Position numbers and translations under genes: made by a program | The notes under the pieces: model-generated | The model's input: the letters and a program-made list of their open reading frames with translations, nothing else | The model's database searches: none | Told to the model about the DNA's origin: nothing | Part shown: piece by piece, positions 1 to 6,454 of the stretch | Layout of the letters: each line of letters starts with the position of its first letter | How positions within the stretch are numbered: the first letter of the stretch is position 1 | DNA from: an uncultured Oscillospiraceae bacterium | Lineage (GTDB): Bacteria; Bacillota; Clostridia; Oscillospirales; Oscillospiraceae | Length of the DNA stretch: 36,124 nucleotides | Direction: 5' to 3' | Assembly (NCBI GenBank): GCA_904395865.1 | Contig: CAJFNY010000095.1 | Span: forward strand, 1 to 36,124

Positions 1-38
1 ACTGACCGCCCCCGCCGTTTGCTTCTAGCAACAAAAAA

Positions 39-83
39 GCGAATGGCGATACAGCATCTTTCAAATACTGTATCGCCATTCGC
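39..83. repeat. perfect 16-bp inverted repeat at the start of the aldolase gene
   Basis: Arms at 39-54 and 68-83 are exact reverse complements (gcgaatggcgatacag and ctgtatcgccattcgc), separated by 13 nt. Read on the minus strand the hairpin is followed by TTTTTTGTTG, like an intrinsic terminator, yet no minus-strand gene ends here. The proposed ATG of the aldolase (43) lies in the left arm, so a transcript would hide its own start. It could be a real regulatory hairpin or a fold-back assembly artefact near a contig end. Confidence 0.6.
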
Positions 84-993
84 ATTGATCCCGGTGGCGG
101 CATTTGAGCGGACGGAGGATGCCGTCCCGGCGGCCCGGGCCATCGCGGCCGGCGGCGTGCCCGTGATGGAGATCACCCTGCGCACGGCCGCCGGCCTGCA
201 GGCCATTGAGCAGGTGCGCAGCGCGTGTCCCGACGTGCTCGTCGGCGCCGGCACGGTGCTGACGCTGCAGCAGGCCAGGGACGCTGCGGCCGCCGGCGCC
301 ATGTTCGTGGTGTCCCCGGGGCTGTCCGCGGACATCTGCACCTGGTGCCTCGAGCAGGGCCTGGCCGTGTTCCCCGGCTGTGTGACGCCCACGGAGATCC
401 AGCAGGGCCTGGCGCTGGGGCTCAAAACCTTCAAGTTTTTCCCCGCGTCGGTCTACGGCGGCCTGACGGCCTGCAAGGCGCTCCACGGCCCCTTCGGCCC
501 GGCCGGCGTGTCCTTCATCCCCACCGGCGGCGTGGACCTGACGAATCTGGCGGAATACGCCCGGGCCCCGTACATCGCCGCCATCGGCGGCGGCTGGCTG
601 TGCAGCGGCGCAGCCCTGGCAGCCGGCGACTTCGACCGGCTGACCGAGACGGCGCGGAAGTCCGTTGCGGCGCTGCTGGGCCTCTCCTTCGCGCACGTGG
701 GCGTCCGTCCCGGCGGCCGTCCGCTCTCCGAGCTGGAGGCCCTGCTGCCGGAGCACAGCAGCAGCCCTTACTTCCTGCTGAACGCGGCCATTGAGTGCTG
801 CCCGGAGTCGACGCCCGGGACCCACGGCCACCTGGCCATCGCCACCAACAGCGTGCTCCGGGCCGCCCGGTATCTGGAGCGGCAGGGTGTCCGGTTCGAC
901 TGGGAGAACGCCAAGTGGAACGGCGATCGGCTGAACGCCCTCTACTTCCAGGAGGAATTCGGCGGCTTCGCCGTGCATCTGCTGCAGAAGTGA
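43..993 (+). CDS. eda: KDPG/KHG aldolase fused to a C-terminal VOC-like domain
   Basis: Class I aldolase of the 2-dehydro-3-deoxy-6-phosphogluconate / 4-hydroxy-2-oxoglutarate family, cleaving a 2-keto-3-deoxy sugar acid phosphate to pyruvate plus an aldehyde in the cytoplasm. From ATG 43 it is 316 aa. The family pattern is clear: IPV near the start, EITLRT (catalytic Glu, about residue 43), VGAGTV, FPGCVTPTE, then KTFKFFPA with the Schiff-base Lys at about residue 131, and PTGGV for phosphate binding. Residues after about 205 are extra to the usual 205-215 aa enzyme. They read GHLAIATNSVLRAARYLERQGVRF...GGFAVHLLQK, which resembles a vicinal-oxygen-chelate (glyoxalase-like) fold. The frame is open back to TTG 19, but ATG 43 fits the family N-terminus better. 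No good ribosome site is visible for either start. The next gene lies 40 nt downstream, probably in the same transcript. Confidence 0.85.
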   Translation: MAIQHLSNTVSPFALIPVAAFERTEDAVPAARAIAAGGVPVMEITLRTAAGLQAIEQVRSACPDVLVGAGTVLTLQQARDAAAAGAMFVVSPGLSADICTWCLEQGLAVFPGCVTPTEIQQGLALGLKTFKFFPASVYGGLTACKALHGPFGPAGVSFIPTGGVDLTNLAEYARAPYIAAIGGGWLCSGAALAAGDFDRLTETARKSVAALLGLSFAHVGVRPGGRPLSELEALLPEHSSSPYFLLNAAIECCPESTPGTHGHLAIATNSVLRAARYLERQGVRFDWENAKWNGDRLNALYFQEEFGGFAVHLLQK

Positions 994-1033
994 CCGGGAA
1001 ACCGGCTGCCACACCGAAACCTGAGGTGATTTT

Positions 1034-2098
1034 ATGAAGACGTATTCGTCCTTTGAGCGGCTCTTCCGCACGCTGGCCGGCGAGCCCATCGACGGCTGCG
1101 CCGTGATGCCCTACAACGGCAACTTCGGCATCCGCCAGGCTGGCTTCGACATGATGGACTGCTACACCGACGGCCGCAAGCTGGCCGAAGCCCAGACCCG
1201 CGCCTGGGAGCTTCTCGGGCAGGATGCCATCGTCGCCCAGTCTGAACAGTACTACATCAGCGAGGCTCTGGGCGTCCGGACGCGGCTGGTGCCGGGCGCG
1301 CTGCCGGCGGTGGAGGACGTCCCCGTAAAGCAGCTCTCCGACATCGACAAGCTGAAGGTCCCGGACCCGTACCACGACGGCCGGATGTACGTCTACATCG
1401 AGGCCGTGGGGCTGCTGGCCCAGCGCTTCGGCGGGACGGTGCCCATCCGCGCCCCGGGCGCCGGCGCCTTCGCGCTGGCAGGGCATCTGATGTCGCCGGC
1501 CGAGTGGATCATGGCCATCTGCGACGCCGAGGCCGAGGAGGACGAGGAGGCGCAGGCGCTGCTGCTGCAGCTGATGGAGATCACCTCCGAAAGCCACTAC
1601 CGTTTCGTGGAGGCCTGCGTCCGCGCCGGCGCGACGCTGGTGCAGTCGGGGGACTCGCTGGCATCGCTGGACATCATCTCTCCGTCCATCTACCGGAAGT
1701 ACGCCTATCCGTACGAGAAGCGCTTCTTTGAGCGGATCTCCCGGCTGAAGGAGTCGTACCGCTTCGCCACCATTCTGCACATCTGCGGCAACAACACGAA
1801 AATCGCCCCGCTGCTGGCTGACACCGGCTGCGACATCCTGGAGTGCGACTACAAGGTCAGCCTGGCGGACTACGCCGGCCAGATCGGCTCCAAGGTCTGC
1901 CTTCTGGGCAACCTGAATCCGGCGGGCGCTCTGCTGCGCGGCACGCCGGACGACGTCACCGCCGAAGCCGAGGCGGCCATCGCGGCCACGGCCGGGACGC
2001 GTTTCCTGCTGGGCTCCGGCTGTGAGGTGGCGCCCCAGGCGCCGCTGGAAAACCTCCGGGCCATGGTGGCCTGCGGCCGCCGGGCCCGCCGCGGCTGA
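1034..2098 (+). CDS. uroporphyrinogen decarboxylase / MtaA-type methyltransferase family protein
   Basis: 354 aa, ATG start with GAGGTGAT about 6 nt upstream. It belongs to the URO-D superfamily rather than being haem-pathway HemE. HxC in LHICGNN (about residues 243-249) and a C-terminal Cys in GSGCEVAP match the zinc-thiolate site of MtaA/CmuA-type corrinoid-dependent methyltransferases, known to activate a thiol such as coenzyme M or to move methyl groups. No corrinoid protein, MtaB/MtbA partner or reactivation protein lies in the window, so substrate and even methyl transfer are unproven. It follows the aldolase by 40 nt on the same strand and may be cotranscribed with it. Similar orphan URO-D proteins occur in sugar-acid operons of Clostridia, where their role is unknown. 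Confidence 0.8.
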   Translation: MKTYSSFERLFRTLAGEPIDGCAVMPYNGNFGIRQAGFDMMDCYTDGRKLAEAQTRAWELLGQDAIVAQSEQYYISEALGVRTRLVPGALPAVEDVPVKQLSDIDKLKVPDPYHDGRMYVYIEAVGLLAQRFGGTVPIRAPGAGAFALAGHLMSPAEWIMAICDAEAEEDEEAQALLLQLMEITSESHYRFVEACVRAGATLVQSGDSLASLDIISPSIYRKYAYPYEKRFFERISRLKESYRFATILHICGNNTKIAPLLADTGCDILECDYKVSLADYAGQIGSKVCLLGNLNPAGALLRGTPDDVTAEAEAAIAATAGTRFLLGSGCEVAPQAPLENLRAMVACGRRARRG

Positions 2099-2110
2099 GA
2101 CGGAACTGCA

Positions 2111-2147
2111 GAAAAACAGCAGCGCACACCTGTGGTGTGCGCTGCTG
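2111..2147 (-). terminator. intrinsic terminator of the acetyltransferase operon
   Basis: A perfect 14-bp stem (2117-2130 with 2134-2147) has a 3-nt loop and, on the minus strand, runs into TTTTTC. It sits just past the stop of the minus-strand acetyltransferase. On the plus strand it also follows the URO-D gene but lacks a T run there. Confidence 0.75.
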
Positions 2148-2166
2148 CCGGTTTCGGCAGGAGGCG

Positions 2167-2814
2167 TCATTCTTCCGCTTCCCCGGCACACGCCGGCAGG
2201 CGTTCCACCCTGCCGGCCCGGAGGTCCGGAAGGTACTGCCGGATGCGGGCCGCCGGCCACTCCCACCAGCGGACGGCCAGGAGCCGGGCGATGACGTCGT
2301 CCGGAAAGCGCCGGCGAATCGTCCGCGCCGGGACACCGCCCACGATGGTGTACGGCGGCACGTCCCGCGTCACGACGGCGCGGGCCCCGATGACGGCGCC
2401 GTCCCCCACGGTGACGCCGGCCAGAATCACGGCCTCGTACCCGATCCAGACGTCGTTCCCGACGACGATGTCGCCGCGGTGATCCCAGGCCTCCGCCACG
2501 CCGTCCGCGGGAAGCCCCCATTCCTCGAAGAAGATGGGGAACGGGTAGGTGGACAGCGAGCTCAGGGTATGGTTGGCGCTGTTGAACAGGAATTTCGCGC
2601 CGCTGGCAATGGAGCAGAAGCGGCCGATGCGGAGATGCTCGCCGTTGATGGGGTAGTGGTACAGGACGTTCCGGCGCTGGAACTCCCGCGGGTCGTGGGC
2701 CACGTCGTGGTACATGGTGTAGTCGCCGACGTGGATGCCGGGGTCGGTGATCACGTTCTTCAGGTAGACCGTCGCCCGGTCCTGCGGGCGGGGGTAGATT
2801 TTTTCCGGATTCAT
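2167..2814 (-). CDS. left-handed beta-helix acetyltransferase (Vat/CatB-like)
   Basis: 215 aa, starting at the ATG at 2814 with GGAG upstream (minus-strand gaaaggagacgag). It has the layout of the xenobiotic acetyltransferase branch of hexapeptide-repeat enzymes: a short N-terminal segment, [24 protein letters not shown] with the conserved catalytic-type His, then repeats [51 protein letters not shown]. The family acetylates hydroxyl groups of streptogramins, chloramphenicol or sugars from acetyl-CoA as a trimer. The actual acceptor cannot be read from sequence, and an antibiotic resistance role should not be assumed. It lies 14 nt after the Ntn hydrolase gene, so the two form an operon. Confidence 0.85.
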   Translation of the reverse strand: MNPEKIYPRPQDRATVYLKNVITDPGIHVGDYTMYHDVAHDPREFQRRNVLYHYPINGEHLRIGRFCSIASGAKFLFNSANHTLSSLSTYPFPIFFEEWGLPADGVAEAWDHRGDIVVGNDVWIGYEAVILAGVTVGDGAVIGARAVVTRDVPPYTIVGGVPARTIRRRFPDDVIARLLAVRWWEWPAARIRQYLPDLRAGRVERLPACAGEAEE

Positions 2815-2828
2815 TCTCGTCTCCTTTC

Positions 2829-3524
2829 TCAGAAGCCGTACGTGTTCACCCGGGTAAAGCGGCGGTCCAGCACGTACGAAACCGTCTGCCGGCGCACCTC
2901 GTAGACGAACGAAACCCGGGTGGCCCAGCGGCCCTCCTGACAGACGGCCTGCAGCACGGAAAGCGCGTCGTCCGCCGTGAAGCGGCCTCCGAAGGCGCCC
3001 AGGCGCCGCTGCGCCTGCGCGAAGCGGTCGTCCCCCGGCAGCAGGAAGGGGCGGGTGCGCTCCGGCGCCAGCAGGGAGCCGTTCGTCATCAGTGAAAACC
3101 GCCCGTCCTCCACCCGACAGCCCACGCCCGGCTCCACCACCAGCGTGCGGCCGGACCGGTCGGACAGCATGGCCTGCATGGTGGCGTCTGGCGCGTAGAC
3201 GATCCGCTTCGTCCGCACGATGCGGCACGCGTCGTCGAACGAGAGCTCCGCCCGGATGAACCGCTCCGTCAGGTCGGCCACCGTCACGCAGTCGGCGGAC
3301 GCCCGGTACCGTCCGTCCGGATTGCCGTGGACGTACAGCAGCGTGCCCACGTTCCCGTTTCGGTGGATGCCGTGGTAGACGTGCCGGGCGCCGTCGGGGC
3401 GCAGGATGCCGATGCCGAAGCGGTCCCGCTCCCGGAGGATGCGGTAGTCCCACTCCGCCGGGTCCACGTCGAAGTTGAAGCCGGTGATCACGTCGTCACC
3501 GCGGTATACGAATCGGGTACACAT
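2829..3524 (-). CDS. linear amide C-N hydrolase, choloylglycine hydrolase-like Ntn hydrolase
   Basis: 231 aa from the ATG at 3524, with GAGAGGAG upstream. The protein starts Met-Cys-Thr-Arg, so removal of Met exposes a nucleophilic Cys1 as in bile salt hydrolases, penicillin V acylases and N-acyl homoserine lactone acylases. Other family signs are GFNFDVD (about residue 15), [13 protein letters not shown] and LMTNGSLL, which matches the conserved Asn loop. It is shorter than typical choloylglycine hydrolases (about 320 aa). Bile salt or acyl-amide hydrolysis is therefore only a possibility, and a peptide or amino-acid amide is equally likely. No signal peptide is visible, so the enzyme is probably cytoplasmic. 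It is first in an operon with the acetyltransferase. Confidence 0.75.
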   Translation of the reverse strand: MCTRFVYRGDDVITGFNFDVDPAEWDYRILRERDRFGIGILRPDGARHVYHGIHRNGNVGTLLYVHGNPDGRYRASADCVTVADLTERFIRAELSFDDACRIVRTKRIVYAPDATMQAMLSDRSGRTLVVEPGVGCRVEDGRFSLMTNGSLLAPERTRPFLLPGDDRFAQAQRRLGAFGGRFTADDALSVLQAVCQEGRWATRVSFVYEVRRQTVSYVLDRRFTRVNTYGF

Positions 3525-3551
3525 GCTGCGCGCTCCTCTCCGGTTTTCTCC

Positions 3552-3580
3552 ATTGTACCGCGGCGCGCCGCAGGCTTCCA
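3552..3580 (-). promoter_or_regulatory. possible promoter of the Ntn hydrolase operon
   Basis: Minus-strand TACAAT at 3552-3557 lies 28 nt before the start codon. A weak -35 (TGGAAG at 3575-3580) is 17 nt away. The -10 is convincing, the -35 is not. Confidence 0.35.
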
Positions 3581-3611
3581 TCCACAAAACGGTACCGAAG
3601 CCAACTGTAGC

Positions 3612-3640
3612 AAAGCCGGGGCTGCGGATGCAGCCCCGGC
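3612..3640 (-). terminator. hairpin after the CD3324-family gene
   Basis: An 11-bp GC-rich stem (3615-3625 with 3630-3640) has a 4-nt loop. On the minus strand it is followed by TTTGCTAC, a short T run. It lies directly after the stop of the small HTH gene. Confidence 0.55.
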
Positions 3641-3643
3641 CCG

Positions 3644-3910
3644 TTACTTCTTCCGGTAGAGAATCTTTCGGATGGCGGACTCGGACAGGCAGTAGCGGGC
3701 GGCCAGGTCCTCCACTGTGGCGCCGCTCCGGTGCGCCTCTGCAATGGCGCCGTTCCGCCGCTGCAGCTCCTGCCGGTAGCCGGAGCGCTCGCCCCAGCGC
3801 CGCTTCCGCGCCTCATCGGCGGGGATGTACACGTATCCCCCCTGCAGATAGCCCTGCAGCTCCCGAACCAGTGCCTCGGGAAGCAGGTCTCTGGCATTGA
3901 CGTATTTCAT
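3644..3910 (-). CDS. CD3324-family small helix-turn-helix protein
   Basis: 88 aa from the ATG at 3910, with GGAGGAA 7 nt upstream. The start MKYVNARDLLPEALVRELQGY...YVYIP, then a WGE motif, and a C-terminal helix-turn-helix (ATVEDLAARYCLSESAIRKIL, about residues 64-84) match the CD3324 family of clostridial proteins. These are thought to bind DNA and have no defined target. The reading frame is open further upstream, but the SD and family length support this start. The upstream 300 nt hold a promoter, repeated ATGCAAATG sequences and a possible 20-codon leader, which hints at self-regulation (inference). Confidence 0.8.
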   Translation of the reverse strand: MKYVNARDLLPEALVRELQGYLQGGYVYIPADEARKRRWGERSGYRQELQRRNGAIAEAHRSGATVEDLAARYCLSESAIRKILYRKK

Positions 3911-3975
3911 GCGGGCTTCCTCCCTGATGATCAGATCAAGCAGCAAAGCCAGCACATCGTGTCTGCGACCGTCGA

Positions 3976-4038
3976 TTACTCCATGCAAATGTCGCAGCGC
4001 GCCGGCTTTGCATGGAGCCGCACTTCGTTGCGCTTCAT
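3976..4038 (-). CDS. possible 20-aa leader peptide upstream of the HTH gene
   Basis: ATG at 4038 has GAGGTG 7 nt upstream and encodes MKRNEVRLHAKPARCDICME before TAA. It lies about 35 nt below a plausible promoter and 65 nt before the HTH gene. Two Cys residues form CxxC. An 11-bp inverted repeat covers its second half. It could be a true leader ORF, a frame-broken gene start or chance. Confidence 0.25.
   Translation of the reverse strand: MKRNEVRLHAKPARCDICME
3979..4017. repeat. 11-bp inverted repeat containing TTTGCAT
   Basis: ctccatgcaaa at 3979-3989 and tttgcatggag at 4007-4017 are exact reverse complements with 17 nt between them. The left arm overlaps the direct repeat ATGCAAATG (3983-3991). 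It could act as an operator or as an RNA stem. Confidence 0.6.
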
Positions 4039-4071
4039 ACCGTCTCACCTCATTCCGGCGTGGATACCCAC

Positions 4072-4103
4072 AGGATACCACAGATGGCGGCCGGATGCAA
4101 ATG
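4072..4103 (-). promoter_or_regulatory. promoter of the CD3324-family gene, overlapped by ATGCAAATG
   Basis: Minus-strand TTGCAT (4095-4100), a 17-nt spacer, then TATCCT (4072-4077). The -35 is part of ATGCAAATG (4095-4103), the same nonamer found at 3983-3991, so a protein bound to it would block RNA polymerase. Confidence 0.45.
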
Positions 4104-4148
4104 GCAGGGGGACCGCCCACGGACGTTTCCGTCCCCGGGGCGGCACGG

Positions 4149-4180
4149 AAAAACGGCATGGCCCGGAGGCCATGCCGTTT
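4149..4180 (-). terminator. intrinsic terminator of the nan-like operon
   Basis: A perfect 13-bp stem (4151-4163 with 4168-4180) has a 4-nt loop and continues into TTTTTCC on the minus strand. It lies about 40 nt beyond the reductase stop and closes the six-gene operon. Confidence 0.75.
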
Positions 4181-4221
4181 CCAGCAAGCTCGCTGTCGCG
4201 CGTCCCGCCCGGAGCGCCGCG

Positions 4222-5175
4222 TTACTTCGCGGGCACTGCGCCGATGGCGTTGTGCCAGCAGCTGGGATTCAGGACCCGGGGATCGGTATCCTGGAAGGCG
4301 GCCCGGACGGCCTCCATCTGCGCATCCGTCAGCTGGACCGTGCTGTCGATCAGGGCCGCGTTGGATTCCACCTGGGCCACCGTCTCGCAGCCCAGCACCA
4401 GGCCCGTCACCTCCGGCAGCGTCAGTAGGAAGGACAGGGCCAGCTCCGCCGGCTGCAGGTGGAAGTCGGCGCACAGGGCGCGGAACTTCTCCAGCGTCGT
4501 CCGGCAGAAGGCCATCTCCGGCTCCAGCTTCTCCGGATCCCGGAACACCAGCCCCTGCAGGAAGGCGCTGCGGACGAATACCGCAAGCCCCGCTGCAGCC
4601 AGCCGCTGGATGCTGCCATCCAGCAGCTTGCCCCAGTCGAAGATGTTCAGCGGGATCTGCACCGCGTCGAAGCCGGACGCCGCCATGACGTCGTAATCGT
4701 GGCGCGAATAGGCGGAAATGCCGCTCATGCGGATCAGGTGCTCGTCCTTCAGCTTCCGGAAAATCCGCTGCATCCACTCCGGCCGGGCGGCGTACTCCTC
4801 AAAGTTGTGGAGCATCAGCACCGGGATCTGCGTCAGGCCCAGCCGCTCCAGGCAGCCCTCCACCTGAGCGCGCACATCCTTTTCCAGCGCGGCCTCGCTG
4901 TCCAGGCACAGGTGGCCGATCTTCGTCGTCACCAGCGGACGCCGGTCCTCTGCGCGCGTCTGCAGCCAGCTGCCGACGGTCCGCTCCGAATCGCCGTAGT
5001 CGTTGGACGTGTCCAGATGGTTGACACCCAGGGCCATGGCCCGGTCCAGGATGGCAAACGCCTGCTCCGTGGTGGGCTTTCCGCTGGTATTGCTGATGCC
5101 GTAGTTGAGCCCCAGCTGCACCGTTCCCAGCGAGAAGGCCGAGATCTGCAGGCCGTGGGATTCCTTGTATTTCAT
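4222..5175 (-). CDS. aldo/keto reductase
   Basis: 317 aa from the ATG at 5175, with AAGGAG 9 nt upstream. NAD(P)H-dependent oxidoreductase with a TIM-barrel fold. The catalytic tetrad is visible: Asp and Tyr in LDTSNDYG, Lys in VTTKIG, His in LMLHNFEEY. The C-terminal LVLGCETVAQVESN matches the cofactor-binding end of the family. It is the last gene of the six-gene operon, 32 nt after the NagA-like gene, so it probably acts on a sugar aldehyde, lactone or ketose made by that pathway. The substrate cannot be named from sequence. Confidence 0.88.
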   Translation of the reverse strand: MKYKESHGLQISAFSLGTVQLGLNYGISNTSGKPTTEQAFAILDRAMALGVNHLDTSNDYGDSERTVGSWLQTRAEDRRPLVTTKIGHLCLDSEAALEKDVRAQVEGCLERLGLTQIPVLMLHNFEEYAARPEWMQRIFRKLKDEHLIRMSGISAYSRHDYDVMAASGFDAVQIPLNIFDWGKLLDGSIQRLAAAGLAVFVRSAFLQGLVFRDPEKLEPEMAFCRTTLEKFRALCADFHLQPAELALSFLLTLPEVTGLVLGCETVAQVESNAALIDSTVQLTDAQMEAVRAAFQDTDPRVLNPSCWHNAIGAVPAK

Positions 5176-5207
5176 CGTCAAAGCTCCTTCATCCGATGAT
5201 CGTCGGT

Positions 5208-6395
5208 TCACAGGCGGAGCTGCCCGTCCTCACAGGCCAGCTGTCCGTCCAGGAATACCTTTTTCACGTGCACCATGTCGTCAATCACGATCAGATTGGC
5301 CCGCTTGCCGGGCGCCAGGCTGCCCACCTGGTCGTCGATGCCCAGCAGCTGCGCCGGGTTCCGCGTCGCCATGCGGATCACGTGGCAGAGGCCATAGCCG
5401 CTGTGGGCCATGGCGTTTCGGCAGGCCGCGTCCAGCGTCAGGTGGCTGCCGGCCAGGTGGCCCTCATAGTCGTAGTTCAGGTCCGGGCCGTAGAGGATCC
5501 CCTCGGCCTCATTGTTCCGGTAGGGCTCCCCGGTGGCGGGATCCACGGCCGTGGCCATGGAGTCCGTAATCAGGACGATCCGCTCCACACCCTTGGTGCG
5601 GATCACCATGCGGATCAGATCGGGATCCACGTGGATGCCCTGCTCGTCGCAGATCAGCTCGGCGTAGAGATCCGGATTGGCCAGCGTGTACTCGTCACAG
5701 CCGGCGCCCATGGTGCCCTGCGCCCGGCCCGGCGCCTTGCCGGAGTCGTTGTGGTGCGTCTGCACCTTCACGCCGTAGTGCTGAACCGCTCGGCACTGGG
5801 CCGCCGTGGCGTGGGAGTGGCCCAGCGCGAAGATCGCCCCGGGATTCCGCTGCCGGACGTAGGCCATGAAGCCGCCGATCCCCGGCCGCGCCGGGTCGAT
5901 GGCCCAGACCCGGGCCGCATCGCCCAGCCGGTCCACCAGCGGCGCATATTCCTCCTGGCGGATTTCCCCATTCCAGAGAATGGTATTCTGATTGCTGCCT
6001 TCACCGCTCATATACGGCCCCTCCAGATAGAAGCCGTCACAGACGCGGCCGGCCAGGGCGTCTGCCCGGATCCGCGCGGCGGCGTCGAGCATCTGCTCCG
6101 CCGTCATGTTGCAGTAAAACGTCGGCAGCACCGTCGTCTCTCCGTGGCGCAGGAAGTGCTCCGCACACGCCTGGGGATTCTCACCGAACAGGAAGCGGTC
6201 GGAACCGTGATTGTGAATATCGATGAGGCCCGGGGCCGTATAGAGCCCGCCGGCATCCACCAGCGTCGCGCCCTCCGGAATGGACACCGTATGGCGCGGG
6301 CCGGCCTCCAGGATCCGGCCATCGGTGAAGGTTACAGCGCCGTCCCAGACGACGCTGTCCTCCAGCAGCAGCTTGGTATTGACAATGGCGTACAT
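5208..6395 (-). CDS. N-acetylglucosamine-6-phosphate deacetylase-like amidohydrolase
   Basis: 395 aa, ATG with GAGGTGG upstream. A metal-dependent amidohydrolase of the NagA family, which removes acetate from N-acetylglucosamine 6-phosphate. Metal ligands are all present: HNH in PGLIDIHNHG (about residues 61-63), Glu in YLEGPYMS, His in LGHSHA, His in QTHHNDS, Asp in LITDSMA. The loop usually written HLFNAM, which helps hold the amino sugar, reads HHNDSGKAP here. The residues around ICDEQGIHVDPDLIR replace the usual IADGxHV. The substrate may thus differ from GlcNAc-6-P. It lies between the NagB-like gene and the reductase. The name nagA is withheld because of these changes. Confidence 0.8.
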   Translation of the reverse strand: MYAIVNTKLLLEDSVVWDGAVTFTDGRILEAGPRHTVSIPEGATLVDAGGLYTAPGLIDIHNHGSDRFLFGENPQACAEHFLRHGETTVLPTFYCNMTAEQMLDAAARIRADALAGRVCDGFYLEGPYMSGEGSNQNTILWNGEIRQEEYAPLVDRLGDAARVWAIDPARPGIGGFMAYVRQRNPGAIFALGHSHATAAQCRAVQHYGVKVQTHHNDSGKAPGRAQGTMGAGCDEYTLANPDLYAELICDEQGIHVDPDLIRMVIRTKGVERIVLITDSMATAVDPATGEPYRNNEAEGILYGPDLNYDYEGHLAGSHLTLDAACRNAMAHSGYGLCHVIRMATRNPAQLLGIDDQVGSLAPGKRANLIVIDDMVHVKKVFLDGQLACEDGQLRL

Positions 6396-6412
6396 TGTTC
6401 CACCTCACAGTC

Positions 6413-6443
6413 AAAGCCCTGCCGGGCAGCCGCCCGGCAGGGC
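6413..6443 (-). terminator. intercistronic hairpin between the NagB-like and NagA-like genes
   Basis: A perfect 12-bp GC-rich stem (6416-6427 with 6432-6443) has a 4-nt loop and is followed on the minus strand by only TTTGACTG. It is more likely a partial terminator or mRNA-end stabiliser inside the operon than a full stop. Confidence 0.45.
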
Positions 6444-6454
6444 GCGGAAATTCC

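Larger units (their letters stand above)
3911..4221. other. 311-nt region without a firm gene
   Basis: This gap between the small HTH gene and the aldo/keto reductase holds, on the minus strand, the terminator of the reductase (4149-4180), a promoter (4072-4100), a possible 20-codon leader ORF (3976-4038), an 11-bp inverted repeat (3979-4017) and two direct copies of ATGCAAATG. Confidence 0.7.

Noticed and set aside
515-2521. 668-aa open frame on the minus strand opposite the aldolase and URO-D genes
   Set aside because: Low-complexity Arg/Gly-rich translation with no family motif, while the opposite frame gives clear enzymes. A mirror frame typical of high GC.
2167-2814. Acetyltransferase as a streptogramin or chloramphenicol resistance gene
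   Set aside because: The fold is shared by many sugar and small-molecule acetyltransferases, and nothing else in the sequence indicates an antibiotic substrate.
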